Positions 19,202-28,931 are shown, counted from the stretch's first letter. The stretch: 64,000 nt of DNA from Halomonas salipaludis (GCF_002286975.1 NZ_NSKB01000006.1:248001-312000), one strand, 5' to 3'. Made by a program: numbers and translations. The notes: generated by a model from the sequence alone, not told the origin.

Positions 19202-19387
19202 CCGGCCGCGTGGCTGGAGCGCTGTTCGGCGAATGTGGTAATAGTAATGGCAGGGCGCGCCGGTGTGCGCTCTCAATTGCTGGTAAATAGCCACAGCCTG
19301 CTGTTTATTTCTTGTTATTCTAATCTTAGCAGTGGATATTGCTGGCAAGTACCAACTCAACTGCCATTGGCCGGATAGCACACTACA

Positions 19388-19888
19388 ATGAAAGCCAAGA
19401 CACGTTCGCTGGACCGTATCGACCTCAAGATCCTGCGCTGCCTGCAGGACAACGCGCGCATCTCCTACGTTGACCTGGCTGCCCAGGTCGGGCTCTCCAC
19501 CACGCCCTGCCTGGAGCGCGTCAAGCGTCTCGAGCGCTCGGGCATCATCCGCGGCTACAAGGCGGTGCTCGACCCCAAGGCGCTCAAGGCCAACCTGCTG
19601 GTGTTCGTCGAGATCAGTCTCGAGACCCAGTCGCCGGCGGTATTCGACGAGTTTCGCCGCGCGGTAAGCAAGCTGCCGCAGATCCAGGAGTGCCATCTGG
19701 TCTCCGGCCAGTTCGACTATATCCTCAAGTGCCGAATTCCGGAAATGTCCGCCTACCGTCAGCTGCTCGGCGACGTGGTGCTGACCCTGCCCGGGGTCAA
19801 GGAGTCGAAGAGCTACGTGGTGATGGAGGAGGTCAAGGAGGAGTTCTCCCTGCACGTGCCGGATATCGAGGATTTCAGTGACAAGTGA
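19388..19888 (+). CDS. Lrp/AsnC family transcriptional regulator
   Basis: This 166-residue protein has the size and layout of Lrp. A winged helix at about residues 10-65 (LDRIDLKILRCLQDNARISY, VGLSTTPCLERVKRLE) is followed by a RAM/AsnC ligand domain. Length and pattern resemble global Lrp more than short AsnC proteins. The 186-base upstream spacer is AT-rich for this genome and could hold autoregulatory sites, though no clear operator can be named. Its end overlaps the possible GTG start of the adenylyltransferase gene. Confidence 0.9.
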   Translation: MKAKTRSLDRIDLKILRCLQDNARISYVDLAAQVGLSTTPCLERVKRLERSGIIRGYKAVLDPKALKANLLVFVEISLETQSPAVFDEFRRAVSKLPQIQECHLVSGQFDYILKCRIPEMSAYRQLLGDVVLTLPGVKESKSYVVMEEVKEEFSLHVPDIEDFSDK

Positions 19889-19895
19889 TGCCGCC

Positions 19896-20651
19896 ATGAA
19901 CGACGAGGCGCTGCTGCGCTACAGCCGCCAGATCATGCTCGAGCCGATCGAGATCGCCGGCCAGGAGCGGCTGCTGGCCAGCCATGCGCTGGTGATCGGT
20001 GCCGGCGGCCTGGGCTCGCCGGTGGCGCTCTACCTGGCCGCGGCCGGCGTCGGTAGGCTGACCCTAGCCGATGCCGACGTGGTCGAGCTTTCCAACCTGC
20101 AGCGCCAGATCGCCCACGGCATGGAAGACCTGGGGCACAACAAGGCGGCGTCGGCCCGTGAGGCGGCCCTGGCACTCAACCCCCACTGCCGGGTCGAGGT
20201 GCTCGACGCGCACCTGGATGGCGAGGCGCTGGCGGCGGCGGTGGCCGAGAGCGATGTGGTGATCGATTGCACCGATCGCTTCTCCAGCCGCTACGCCATC
20301 AATCGTGCCTCGCTGGCGGCGGGCAAGCCGCTGATTTCCGGGGCGGCGATCCGCTTTTCCGGCCAGCTGGCGGTGTTTGACCCGCGCGATGCCGAGAGCC
20401 CCTGCTACGCCTGCCTCTATCCGCCCGGCGAGGCAGGCGAGGCCGACGACGCACTGCGCTGCGCCGAAAACGGCGTGGTGGCACCGCTGGTGGGGGTGAT
20501 CGGCACCTTCCAGGCCCTCGAGGCAGTCAAGCTGCTGAGTGGTGCCGGCACGCCGCACCGCGGACTCTCCACCTTCGATGGCCTGCGCGGCGAGTGGCGC
20601 CACTTCAAGGTGCCCCGCGACCCGGCCTGCGCGGCCTGTCGGTCGCGCTGA
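19896..20651 (+). CDS. moeB: HesA/MoeB/ThiF family adenylyltransferase
   Basis: The protein has about 251 residues from ATG 19896. A GTG at 19878 with GAGG upstream is an equally possible start. The ATP-binding loop GAGGLGSPVALYLAAAGVG, the DADVVELSNLQRQ segment and two zinc CxxC pairs (CYAC and CAAC) fit MoeB, which activates the MoaD C-terminus for molybdopterin synthesis. ThiF, which activates ThiS, is the main alternative. No other moa/moe or thi gene lies nearby, so the role rests on similarity alone. Confidence 0.8.
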   Translation: MNDEALLRYSRQIMLEPIEIAGQERLLASHALVIGAGGLGSPVALYLAAAGVGRLTLADADVVELSNLQRQIAHGMEDLGHNKAASAREAALALNPHCRVEVLDAHLDGEALAAAVAESDVVIDCTDRFSSRYAINRASLAAGKPLISGAAIRFSGQLAVFDPRDAESPCYACLYPPGEAGEADDALRCAENGVVAPLVGVIGTFQALEAVKLLSGAGTPHRGLSTFDGLRGEWRHFKVPRDPACAACRSR

Positions 20652-20661
20652 GCGCGCCGTC

Positions 20662-21582
20662 ATGGTCGAGCGCAAGTCTCCGTTCCCCGGCCGGGTCAGC
20701 GACTTCGATATTCGCCTGATCCGGGTGTTCAAGGCGGTGGCCGAGTGCGGCGGCTTCACCGCCGCCGAGGTCGAGCTAGGCATCAGCCGCTCGGCGATCA
20801 GCCTGCACATGGCCGACCTCGAGAAGCGTCTCGGCCTGCGTCTCTGCCAGCGCGGCCGCAGTGGTTTCGCGCTTACCGAAGAGGGGCGCCAGGTGTATGC
20901 CGCCGGGTTGACCCTGCTGGCTTCGTTGGAGACCTTTCGTACCGAGGTCAACGGCCTGCACCGCACCCTGCGCGGCGAGCTCAACATCGGCATTACCGAC
21001 AACCTGGTCAGCCTGCCGCAGATGCGCATCACCCACTCGCTGGCCGAGCTCAAGCAGCGTGGCCCCGAGGCGCGCATCAATATCCACATGGAACCCCCCG
21101 ACAGTATCGCCCAGGGCGTGCTCGATGGCCGCCTACACCTCGGGGTGGTGCCCGAGATCAACCTGCTGGCGAGCCTCGAAAGCCGCGTGCTCTACAGTGA
21201 GCGCTCGCAGCTCTACTGCGCGGTCGGCCACCCGCTGTTCGACAGCGACGATGCCGGCCTGACACGCCAGGCGCTGGCCGACTGGGATGCGGTGCAGCCC
21301 AGCTACCCGCTGCCCGAGGCCGCCCGCGACCCCCACGCCTGGCTCAACGGTACGGCCAGCGCCTCGGACCGTGAGGGCGCGGCGTTTCTGATCCTCACCG
21401 GCTGCTATATCGGCTACCTCCCCGACCATCTCGCCGCGCCCTGGGTAAATGCCGGGCGACTGCGGGGGCTGGCGGTCAGTGGTGGTGAGTATTCGACACC
21501 CTTCGTCACCGTGATGCGCCGCGATCGGCGCCCACATCGTGTGCTGGAGGCGTTTCTCGATGCCCTGGCGCATCATCCATGA
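20662..21582 (+). CDS. LysR family transcriptional regulator
   Basis: Start at ATG 20662, just after the adenylyltransferase stop, gives 306 residues. The N-terminal winged helix (FKAVAECGGFTAAEVELGIS, SAISLHMADLEKRLGLRLC) is followed by a periplasmic-binding-like effector domain. It lies just upstream of the first polyamine gene on the same strand. It may regulate the polyamine genes or the adenylyltransferase, but nothing in the sequence ties it to either. Confidence 0.9.
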   Translation: MVERKSPFPGRVSDFDIRLIRVFKAVAECGGFTAAEVELGISRSAISLHMADLEKRLGLRLCQRGRSGFALTEEGRQVYAAGLTLLASLETFRTEVNGLHRTLRGELNIGITDNLVSLPQMRITHSLAELKQRGPEARINIHMEPPDSIAQGVLDGRLHLGVVPEINLLASLESRVLYSERSQLYCAVGHPLFDSDDAGLTRQALADWDAVQPSYPLPEAARDPHAWLNGTASASDREGAAFLILTGCYIGYLPDHLAAPWVNAGRLRGLAVSGGEYSTPFVTVMRRDRRPHRVLEAFLDALAHHP

Positions 21583-21750
21583 ACGGGGACGTTATTGGCT
21601 GAACGTTATTGAATACTTGACATGCCTTGGTGGTCTGGTGGCAGACTAGAAGCATGATCTTGCTTCACTCGTACACGCCACGCGTTACCCGTGGTGAAAG
21701 AATTCAACAACAATAACCGGCGATCAGATTCGCTCGACAAGGAACCCCGC

Positions 21751-23040
21751 ATGGCCGATTCGACCTTCGAGGCCCCCACATCCTACTACCGCGACAGCAT
21801 TGCCGTGCGCCCCGCGGCCAGCCAGCCGTTGGTCGGCGAGCACCGTGTCGACGTATGCGTGATCGGCGCCGGGGTGACCGGCTGCTCCACGGCACTGCAC
21901 CTGGCTGAGCGCGGCTACTCGGTGGCGGTGCTGGAGGCCGGTGAGATCGGCTTTGGCGCCTCGGGGCGCAGCGGCGGGCAGATACTGCCAGGGCTGGGCA
22001 CCGACATCGCCACCGTGGAGAAGGCGCTGGGGCGGCCGCGCGCCCGCGAGATCTGGGAGATGAGCCGCGAGGCGGTGCGCCTGACCGCGGCGCTGGTCGA
22101 GCGCCATGCGATTCCCTGCGACCTGGCCTGGGGCTATCTGCACGCCGCGGTCAAGCCGCGCCATGTGCGCGAGCTCCAGGCGTTTCGCGACCGCCTGGCC
22201 CGCGACTACGACTACCAGGCGCTGAGCTGGCTGGAGGGCGATGCCCTGCGTGAGCGGGTAGTCAGCGACGCCTACCCCGGGGCGCTGTTCGAGAGCGAGG
22301 CCGGTCACCTGCACCCGCTCAACTATACCCTGGGCCTGGCACGTGCCGCCGAGCAGGCCGGGGCGCAATTCTACCCGCACACCCCGGCGCTGGAGATCCA
22401 GCGCGGCGCACCGGTACGGGTGACCACCGCCCAGGGCGTGGTGATCGCCGAGAGCCTGGTGGTGGCCACCAACGCCTATCTGCGCGGCCTGGTGGCGGAG
22501 CTCGACGGCCGCATCATGCCGGCGGCCAACTACATGATCGCCACCGCGCCGCTCAGCGAGGCCCAGGCCGCCCAGGTACTGCCTCACAACGACGCCCTGT
22601 CCGACGCCAACTTCGTGCTCGACTACTATCGGTTGTCCGGCGACCGGAGGCTGATCTATGGCGGCGAGGTGAGCTACAACGGTCGCGAGCCGCCCGGGCT
22701 CGAGGCGCGCATCGATGCCAAGATCGCGCGGCTGTTCCCGGTACTGGCCGGGGTGCCCATCGAGTACCGCTGGGGTGGCGACGTGGCGATCACCGTCAAC
22801 CGCGCGCCGGACTTCGGGCGCCTCGACGCCAACCTCTATTACGCTCAAGGATATTCCGGTCACGGCATGGCCCTGGCCGGGCTGGCCGGCCAGCTGCTGG
22901 CCGAGACCATCGCCGGTCAGCACGAACGCTTCGATGTCTTCGCCGCCATGCCGCATCGGCGCTTCCCCGGCGGTCGGCGTCTGCGCACGCCGCTGTTGGT
23001 GCTGGCCACCCAGTATTACAAGCTGCGCGACAGGCTGTAA
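21751..23040 (+). CDS. puuB: FAD-dependent oxidoreductase, gamma-glutamylputrescine oxidase type (PuuB/PauB)
   Basis: Start at ATG 21751 with AAGGA upstream gives 429 residues. A DAO-type Rossmann motif (CVIGAGVTGCSTALHL) begins near residue 33, followed by FGASGRSGGQ. The C-terminal DAO region includes YYAQGYSGHGMALAG. Family members oxidise gamma-glutamylputrescine to the aldehyde with release of ammonia and hydrogen peroxide. The synthetase-like gene follows after 54 bases, then the Pot transporter, which supports a polyamine role. A paralogue lies at 28932. Preference between putrescine, cadaverine and spermidine conjugates cannot be told. Confidence 0.85.
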   Translation: MADSTFEAPTSYYRDSIAVRPAASQPLVGEHRVDVCVIGAGVTGCSTALHLAERGYSVAVLEAGEIGFGASGRSGGQILPGLGTDIATVEKALGRPRAREIWEMSREAVRLTAALVERHAIPCDLAWGYLHAAVKPRHVRELQAFRDRLARDYDYQALSWLEGDALRERVVSDAYPGALFESEAGHLHPLNYTLGLARAAEQAGAQFYPHTPALEIQRGAPVRVTTAQGVVIAESLVVATNAYLRGLVAELDGRIMPAANYMIATAPLSEAQAAQVLPHNDALSDANFVLDYYRLSGDRRLIYGGEVSYNGREPPGLEARIDAKIARLFPVLAGVPIEYRWGGDVAITVNRAPDFGRLDANLYYAQGYSGHGMALAGLAGQLLAETIAGQHERFDVFAAMPHRRFPGGRRLRTPLLVLATQYYKLRDRL

Positions 23041-23094
23041 CAGCAACAGAATTTGCTTGCCGGTGCGCCGGCCGGTAGCCACCAAGAGGTTCCC

Positions 23095-24441
23095 ATGAAA
23101 GATCTGGAAAGCTGGCTGAAAGAGCGACGCATCACCGAGGTCGAATGCCTGGTCAGCGACATCACCGGCATCGCCCGCGGCAAGATCGCGCCGGTTTCGA
23201 AGTTCGTTGCCGAGAAGGGCATGCGTCTTCCCGAGAGCGTGCTGCTGCAGACCGTGACCGGCGACTACGTCGAGGACGACATCTACTATTCGCTGCTCGA
23301 TCCTGCCGATATCGACATGATCTGCAAGCCCGATATCAGCGCCGCCTACCCGGTACCCTGGGCGCTGGAACCCACCGCCCAGGTGATCCACGACTGCTTC
23401 GACAAGCAGGGCAACCCCATCGAGCTGTCGCCGCGCAACCAGTTGAAGAAGATCCTCAGGCTCTATGCCGATCAGGGTTGGCAGCCGGTGGTGGCCCCGG
23501 AGATGGAGTTCTACCTGACCAAGCGCTGCGAGGACCCGGACCTGCCGCTGCAGCCGCCGATCGGCCGCAGCGGGCGCCAGGAGACCGGTCGCCAGTCGTT
23601 CTCCATCGACGCCGCCAACGAGTTCGATCCGCTGTTCGAGGACATGTACGACTGGTGCGAGGAGCAGGGGCTGGATATCGACACCCTGATCCACGAAGAG
23701 GGCACCGCGCAGATGGAGATCAACTTCCGTCACGGCGACCCGCTGGTGCTGGCCGACCAGGTATTCCTGTTCAAGCGCACCCTGCGCGAGGCGGCGCTCA
23801 AGCACGACGTGGCGGCAACCTTCATGGCCAAGCCGGTGACCAACGAGCCGGGCAGTGCCATGCACCTGCACCAGAGCGTACTCGACATCGCCAGCGGCGA
23901 GAGCGTATTCGCCAACGCCGACGGCACTCACAGCGACCTGTTCCTGTGGCACGTTGGGGGCTTGCAGAAGTACATCCCCGAGGCGCTGCCGCTGATGGCG
24001 CCCAACGTCAACTCGTTCCGCCGCTTCCTGCCCGATACCTCGGCGCCGGTCAACGTCGAGTGGGGCGAGGAGAACCGTACCTGCGGGCTGCGCGTGCCGG
24101 ATAGCTCGCCGCACAATCGCCGGGTCGAGAACCGCCTGCCGGGTGCCGACGCCAACGTCTACCTGGCGATAGCGGCCAGCCTGCTGTGCGGCTACATGGG
24201 CATGATCAAGCAGGTTGCCCCGAGTGCGCCGGTCAAGGGGCGCGCCTTCGAGCGGCGCAACCTGCGCCTGCCGTTCACCCTCGAGCAGGCGCTGGAGCGC
24301 ATGGAGCACTGCCATGAGCTGGAGGAGTACATGGGGCGCAAGTTCGTGCAGGGCTACGTGGCGGTGAAGCGGGTCGAGAACGAGAATTTCAAGCGCGTGA
24401 TCAGCTCCTGGGAACGTGAGTTCCTGCTGCTGAGCGTATGA
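23095..24441 (+). CDS. puuA: Gamma-glutamylpolyamine synthetase (glutamine synthetase family)
   Basis: Start at ATG 23095 with AAGAGG upstream gives 448 residues. The glutamine synthetase fold is clear: SDITGIARGKI near residue 21, EMEFYL near 137, EEGTAQMEINF near 201 and NVNSFRRFLPD near 302. It is shorter than GlnA and sits among polyamine genes, so it most likely ligates glutamate to a polyamine using ATP (PuuA/PauA). A second homologue lies at 39078. Co-orientation and close spacing suggest an operon with the FAD oxidase and potFGHI. Confidence 0.88.
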   Translation: MKDLESWLKERRITEVECLVSDITGIARGKIAPVSKFVAEKGMRLPESVLLQTVTGDYVEDDIYYSLLDPADIDMICKPDISAAYPVPWALEPTAQVIHDCFDKQGNPIELSPRNQLKKILRLYADQGWQPVVAPEMEFYLTKRCEDPDLPLQPPIGRSGRQETGRQSFSIDAANEFDPLFEDMYDWCEEQGLDIDTLIHEEGTAQMEINFRHGDPLVLADQVFLFKRTLREAALKHDVAATFMAKPVTNEPGSAMHLHQSVLDIASGESVFANADGTHSDLFLWHVGGLQKYIPEALPLMAPNVNSFRRFLPDTSAPVNVEWGEENRTCGLRVPDSSPHNRRVENRLPGADANVYLAIAASLLCGYMGMIKQVAPSAPVKGRAFERRNLRLPFTLEQALERMEHCHELEEYMGRKFVQGYVAVKRVENENFKRVISSWEREFLLLSV

Positions 24442-24565
24442 GCATGCCGAGCATCGAGCAGTAAGTGAAACCTAGCGTTGACGGCCCTCCCGGGGGCTGC
24501 GGATACGCTAGCCAGGTGCCAGCCGCCGAGGCTGACGACAACAATCCGAAGAATGAGGTGCCACG

Positions 24566-25669
24566 ATGTTTCGATATCACACGCTATCGGTAGCGGTTGC
24601 CGCTGCCACCCTGGGACTGGCGGCCGCGGCGGCCCAGGCCAACGAGGTGCGGGTCTACAACTGGTCGGACTATATCGCCGAGGACACCCTCGAGCGCTTC
24701 ACCGAGGAGACCGGCATCGAGGTGATCTACGACGTCTACGACAGCAACGAAGTGCTGGAAGCGGCGCTGCTCTCGGGACGCTCCGGCTACGACGTGGTGG
24801 TGCCCTCCAACCACTATCTGACTCGCCAGATCAGCGCCGGCGTCTATCGTGAGCTGGATCACGACCTGATCCCCAATATGGTCAACCTCAACCCCGACCT
24901 GATGGATGATCTGGAGTTCGTGGATCCGGGCAGCCAGTACTCGATCCCCTACATGTGGGGCACCAACGGCATCGGCTACAACGTCGAGCGGGTGACCGAG
25001 ATCCTCGGTGACGACGCGCCGCTGGACTCCTGGGCGCTGATCTTCGATCCCGAGGTCACCACCGCCCTCAACCAGGGCGGCTGCGGCATCTCGATGCTCG
25101 ATACCGGTGACGACATGCTGTCTGCCGGCATGGCCTACCTGGGGCTGTCGCCGCTCTCGGAGGAGACGGCAGACATCGAAGCCGCCGGTGAGATGATCGC
25201 CGCGGTGCGCGACAACATGACCTACTTCCACTCCTCGCGCTACATCTCCGACTTGGCCAACGGCGATATCTGCGTGGCCGCCGGCTACTCCGGCGATGTG
25301 TTCCAGGCCGCCGATCGTGCCGCCGAGGCGGGTCGCGACTTCACCATCGCCTACAGCATTCCCAAGGAGGGCGCGGCGCTGTGGTTCGACATGATGGCGA
25401 TTCCCGCCGACGCGCCGAACCCCGACAACGCCCACGCCTTCATCAACTTCATCCTCGAGCCCGAGATCGCCGCCGGCATCACCGAGTACGTGGTCTACGC
25501 CAACCCCAACCTGGCGGCCAATGAGTTCCTCGACCCCGAGATCCTCAACGACCCGGCGGTCTATCCCGACCAGGAGGTGATGGACAACCTCTTCGTTCAG
25601 GAAGAGAAACCGCTGGCGGTACAGCGGGTTCGCACGCGGACCTGGAACCGCGTCAAGTCCGGCCAGTAA
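24566..25669 (+). CDS. potF: Polyamine ABC transporter, periplasmic binding protein (PotF/SpuD type)
   Basis: The product is 367 residues with a Sec signal peptide ending at about AAQA-NE, residues 25-26. The mature protein begins VRVYNWSDYIAEDTLERF, the hallmark of PotD/PotF-type polyamine receptors. It continues with YDSNEVLEAALLSGRSGYDVV and a typical C-terminal tail. It would bind putrescine or spermidine in the periplasm and deliver it to PotHI. potGHI follow directly. Substrate choice between putrescine and spermidine cannot be read from the sequence by eye. Confidence 0.93.
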   Translation: MFRYHTLSVAVAAATLGLAAAAAQANEVRVYNWSDYIAEDTLERFTEETGIEVIYDVYDSNEVLEAALLSGRSGYDVVVPSNHYLTRQISAGVYRELDHDLIPNMVNLNPDLMDDLEFVDPGSQYSIPYMWGTNGIGYNVERVTEILGDDAPLDSWALIFDPEVTTALNQGGCGISMLDTGDDMLSAGMAYLGLSPLSEETADIEAAGEMIAAVRDNMTYFHSSRYISDLANGDICVAAGYSGDVFQAADRAAEAGRDFTIAYSIPKEGAALWFDMMAIPADAPNPDNAHAFINFILEPEIAAGITEYVVYANPNLAANEFLDPEILNDPAVYPDQEVMDNLFVQEEKPLAVQRVRTRTWNRVKSGQ

Positions 25670-25735
25670 CCCCGAACCGCGGCCGGCCCTGGGGCCGGCC
25701 GCCTCTCTTTCGCGAACACACTCGGGGGCTTGACG

Positions 25736-26872
25736 ATGCCGCAATCCCAGAGCCTGGAACAGGCCCATCATCGGCGTCTCGATGAAGACGCCCTGGTCGA
25801 TATTCGCCGTGTGAGCAAGCGCTTCGACGGTGCGCTGGCGGTGGACGACGTCAACCTGAGCATCCGTCGCGGCGAGATCTTTGCGCTGCTCGGCGGCTCG
25901 GGGTCGGGCAAGTCGACGCTGCTGCGCATGCTGGCAGGGTTCGAGAAGCCCAGCGAAGGGCAGGTGCTGCTCGACGGTGAGGACATCACCAAGATGGCGC
26001 CCTATGAGCGCCCGATCAATATGATGTTCCAGTCCTATGCGCTGTTTCCGCACATGACGGTGGCGCAGAACATCGCCTTCGGTCTCAAGCAGGACAAGCT
26101 GCCGCGCCAGGAGATCGACGCGCGCGTGGCCGAGATGCTCAAGCTGGTGCACATGGAGCGCTTCGCCAAGCGCAAGCCGCATCAGCTCTCCGGCGGCCAG
26201 CGCCAGCGCGTGGCGCTGGCGCGTTCGCTGGCCAAGCGGCCCAAGCTGCTGCTGCTCGACGAACCCATGGGGGCGCTGGACAAGAAGCTGCGCACCGAGA
26301 TGCAGCTCGAGGTGGTGGAGATCCTCGAGCGGGTCGGGGTGACCTGCATCATGGTCACCCACGATCAGGAGGAGGCCATGACCATGGCCGACCGGGTGGC
26401 GATCATGGCCGATGGCTGGATCGCCCAGGTCGGCTCGCCGATGGACGTCTACGAGAGTCCGGCGAGCCGTATGGTGGCGGAGTTCGTCGGCACCATGAAC
26501 CTGTTCGAGGGCGATATCGTCGTCGATGAGGCGGACCACTGTGTGATCGACAGCGCCCAGCTGGGGCGCCAGATCTACATCAGCCACGGCGTCAGCACCG
26601 AGGCCGATAACCGCCGGGTGTGGGCCGGGATTCGCCCCGAGAAGACCGGGCTGAGCCGGGAGCGCCCCAGCGGCGACTACAACTGGGCGGCGGGCAAGGT
26701 CGAGGATATCGCCTACCTAGGCGGTTTTTCGGTGTACTTCGTGCGCACCGAGCAGGGTCACCTGGTAAAGGCCAGCCTGACCAACACCGAGCGTCGCGGC
26801 GAGCGCCCCACCTGGGACGACAGCGTCTACATCCACTGGGACGACCGCAGTGCCGTGGTGCTGCGCGACTGA
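25736..26872 (+). CDS. potG: Polyamine ABC transporter, ATPase subunit (PotG type)
   Basis: ATG 25736 is preferred over the TTG at 25730; 378 residues. Walker A is GGSGSGKS (53-60), the ABC signature LSGGQRQRVALARSL, and Walker B LLLLDEP followed by MGALDKKLR. The C-terminal third is a TOBE-type regulatory domain. It powers import through the PotH-PotI pore. It lies 66 bases after potF and 14 before potH, within one clear transcription unit. Confidence 0.95.
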   Translation: MPQSQSLEQAHHRRLDEDALVDIRRVSKRFDGALAVDDVNLSIRRGEIFALLGGSGSGKSTLLRMLAGFEKPSEGQVLLDGEDITKMAPYERPINMMFQSYALFPHMTVAQNIAFGLKQDKLPRQEIDARVAEMLKLVHMERFAKRKPHQLSGGQRQRVALARSLAKRPKLLLLDEPMGALDKKLRTEMQLEVVEILERVGVTCIMVTHDQEEAMTMADRVAIMADGWIAQVGSPMDVYESPASRMVAEFVGTMNLFEGDIVVDEADHCVIDSAQLGRQIYISHGVSTEADNRRVWAGIRPEKTGLSRERPSGDYNWAAGKVEDIAYLGGFSVYFVRTEQGHLVKASLTNTERRGERPTWDDSVYIHWDDRSAVVLRD

Positions 26873-26886
26873 GTGAGGAGCGAACC

Positions 26887-27798
26887 ATGAAGTCTTCACT
26901 GCTAGCGCGGCTGCCGCGTGCGCTGCGCCCCGGTCGTGGCTGGGTGATCGCCGCGCCGCTGCTGTGGCTGACGCTGTTCTTTCTGCTGCCGTTCGGCATC
27001 GTGCTCAAGATCAGCCTCTCTAATGCGGCAATCTCGGTGCCGCCCTACAGCGCGATCTTCGACTACAGCGCCGAGACGCTGAACATCGCGCTGAATTTCG
27101 GCAACTACCTGTTCCTGACCACCGACACCCTGTATGTCGCCGCCTACTGGGGCTCGGTCAAGATCGCCTTCCTGTCGACGCTGCTGTGCCTGCTGATCGG
27201 CTACCCGATGGCCTACGCCATGGCACGCGCGCCGGCGCGCTGGCAGCTGGTATTGCTGCTGCTGGTGATGCTGCCGTCATGGACCTCGTTTCTGATCCGC
27301 GTCTACGCCTGGATGGGGATTCTCAGCAACAACGGCCTGATCAACAATGGCCTGCTGTGGCTGGGACTGATCGACTCACCGATTCGCATGATGAACACCA
27401 ACTTCGCGGTGATCCTGGGCATCGTCTACGCCTACTTGCCGTTCATGATCCTGCCGCTCTACGCCAACCTGTCGCGGCTCGACGGCTCGCTGCTGGAAGC
27501 GGCGTCGGACCTCGGTTCGCGCAAGTTCAATACCTTCCTCAAGGTGACCCTGCCGCTCTCCAAGGGCGGCATCATCGCCGGCTCGATGCTGGTATTCATT
27601 CCCGCGGTGGGCGAGTACGTGATTCCCGAACTGCTGGGTGGGCCCAATACGGTGATGATCGGCAAGGTGTTGTGGGAGGAGTTCTTCCACAACCGTGACT
27701 GGCCGGTGGCCTCGGCGCTGGCGATGGTGATGCTGGCGATCCTGATCATTCCCATCGCGCTGTTCCACCGCTATCAGAGCCGTGAGCTGAAGGAGTGA
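26887..27798 (+). CDS. potH: Polyamine ABC transporter, permease (PotH type)
   Basis: ATG 26887 with GAGGAG upstream gives 303 residues, standard for PotH. The reading frame stays open further upstream, but that part overlaps potG and is not conserved. Six hydrophobic spans are visible, and the cytoplasmic EAA-like loop reads LLEAASDLGSRKFNTFLKVT. It forms the inner-membrane channel with PotI, which starts two bases after its stop. Confidence 0.95.
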   Translation: MKSSLLARLPRALRPGRGWVIAAPLLWLTLFFLLPFGIVLKISLSNAAISVPPYSAIFDYSAETLNIALNFGNYLFLTTDTLYVAAYWGSVKIAFLSTLLCLLIGYPMAYAMARAPARWQLVLLLLVMLPSWTSFLIRVYAWMGILSNNGLINNGLLWLGLIDSPIRMMNTNFAVILGIVYAYLPFMILPLYANLSRLDGSLLEAASDLGSRKFNTFLKVTLPLSKGGIIAGSMLVFIPAVGEYVIPELLGGPNTVMIGKVLWEEFFHNRDWPVASALAMVMLAILIIPIALFHRYQSRELKE

Positions 27799-27800
27799 CC

Positions 27801-28631
27801 ATGAAGAAGCCATCCTTTACCACGCTGATGCTGATTGCCGGACTGCTGTTCCTGTACCTGCCGATGGCGATCCTGATGTTCTACTCGTTCAACTCGTCGC
27901 GGCTGGTGACGGTGTGGGCGGGGTTCTCGGGGCGCTGGTACATCGAGCTGTTCCGCGATCGCCAGATCCTGGCCGCGGTGTGGACCAGCCTGCGTATCGC
28001 CTTCTTCTCGGCGACCATGGCGGTGTGCCTGGGCACCCTGGCGGCCTTCGTCATGACCCGCTTCACGCGCTTTCGGGGCAAGACCGCGCTGTCGAGCATG
28101 GTCACCGCGCCGCTGGTAATGCCCGAGGTGATCACCGGCCTGTCGCTGCTGCTGCTGTTCGTGCACATGGCGCAGATGATCGGCTGGCCGGCGGACCGTG
28201 GCATGGTCACCATCTGGATCGCGCATACCACCTTCTGCAGCGCCTATGTGGCGGTGGTGGTGGCTTCGCGGCTGCGCGAGGTCGACCTGTCGATCGAGGA
28301 GGCGGCGCTGGATCTCGGCTCGCCGCCGCTCAAGACCTTCTTCCAGATCACCCTGCCGATGATCGCCCCGGCGCTGGCCGCCGGCTGGCTGCTGGCCTTC
28401 ACTCTGTCGCTGGATGACCTGGTGATCGCCAGCTTCGTCTCCGGCCCCGGCGCCAGTACCCTGCCGATGGTGGTGTTCTCCTCGGTGCGCATGGGCGTCT
28501 CGCCGAAGATCAACGCTCTGGCCACGCTGATCATCCTGGCGGTGTCGCTGGCGACCTTCCTGGCCTGGTACTTCATGCGTCGCAGTGAGAACAAGCGGCG
28601 TATGGCCATGGCGCAGCAGGACGCCGGCTGA
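27801..28631 (+). CDS. potI: Polyamine ABC transporter, permease (PotI type)
   Basis: ATG 27801 is preferred over a GTG at 27795; 276 residues. It is hydrophobic, with the second EAA loop (IEEAALDLGSPPLKTFFQIT) and a basic, membrane-excluded tail (RRSENKRRMAM). It is the partner of PotH. Translation is probably coupled to potH, with AAGGAG upstream. The REP-like array downstream may end or stabilise this transcript. Confidence 0.95.
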   Translation: MKKPSFTTLMLIAGLLFLYLPMAILMFYSFNSSRLVTVWAGFSGRWYIELFRDRQILAAVWTSLRIAFFSATMAVCLGTLAAFVMTRFTRFRGKTALSSMVTAPLVMPEVITGLSLLLLFVHMAQMIGWPADRGMVTIWIAHTTFCSAYVAVVVASRLREVDLSIEEAALDLGSPPLKTFFQITLPMIAPALAAGWLLAFTLSLDDLVIASFVSGPGASTLPMVVFSSVRMGVSPKINALATLIILAVSLATFLAWYFMRRSENKRRMAMAQQDAG

Positions 28632-28645
28632 TTCAGTCTGACGAT

Positions 28646-28891
28646 AATGGCGCCAAGGACAATCGTAGGAGCGACTTCAGTCGCGATGCAGTGCGAAGCG
28701 CTGCTGGTCAAGTCACCCATCGCGGCTAAAGCCGCTCCTACAAGAGCAATGGCGCCAAGGCAAAAGTGGGAGCGACTTCAGTCGCGATGCAGCGCGCAGC
28801 GCTGCTGGTCAAGCCACCCATCGCGGCTAAAGCCGCTCCTACAAGAGCAATGGCGCCAAGGCAAACGTAGGAGCGATTTCAATCGCGATGA
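28646..28891. repeat. Tandem REP-like palindromic array (about 101-bp unit, about 2.4 copies)
   Basis: Three units start at 28646, 28748 and 28849. The first two are 102 and 101 bases and the third stops after about 43. Each full unit has a left hairpin (ggagcgacttcagtcgc), a GC-rich centre and a right hairpin (gcggctaaagccgctcc). The same modules recur at 60262-60421. They fill the otherwise empty spacer between potI and the second FAD oxidase. Confidence 0.9.
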
Positions 28892-28931
28892 GGTTGCTAT
28901 CCAACATCGATACACCTTGTGGAGATAACGT

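Noticed and set aside
23095-24441. Calling the GS-like genes glnA
   Set aside because: Length, N-terminal SDITG/SDLNG motifs and polyamine neighbours fit PuuA-type ligases; GlnA landmarks are weaker.
28646-28891. CRISPR array
   Set aside because: The units are contiguous 101-102 base repeats with internal hairpins and no unique spacers, and no cas genes are present.
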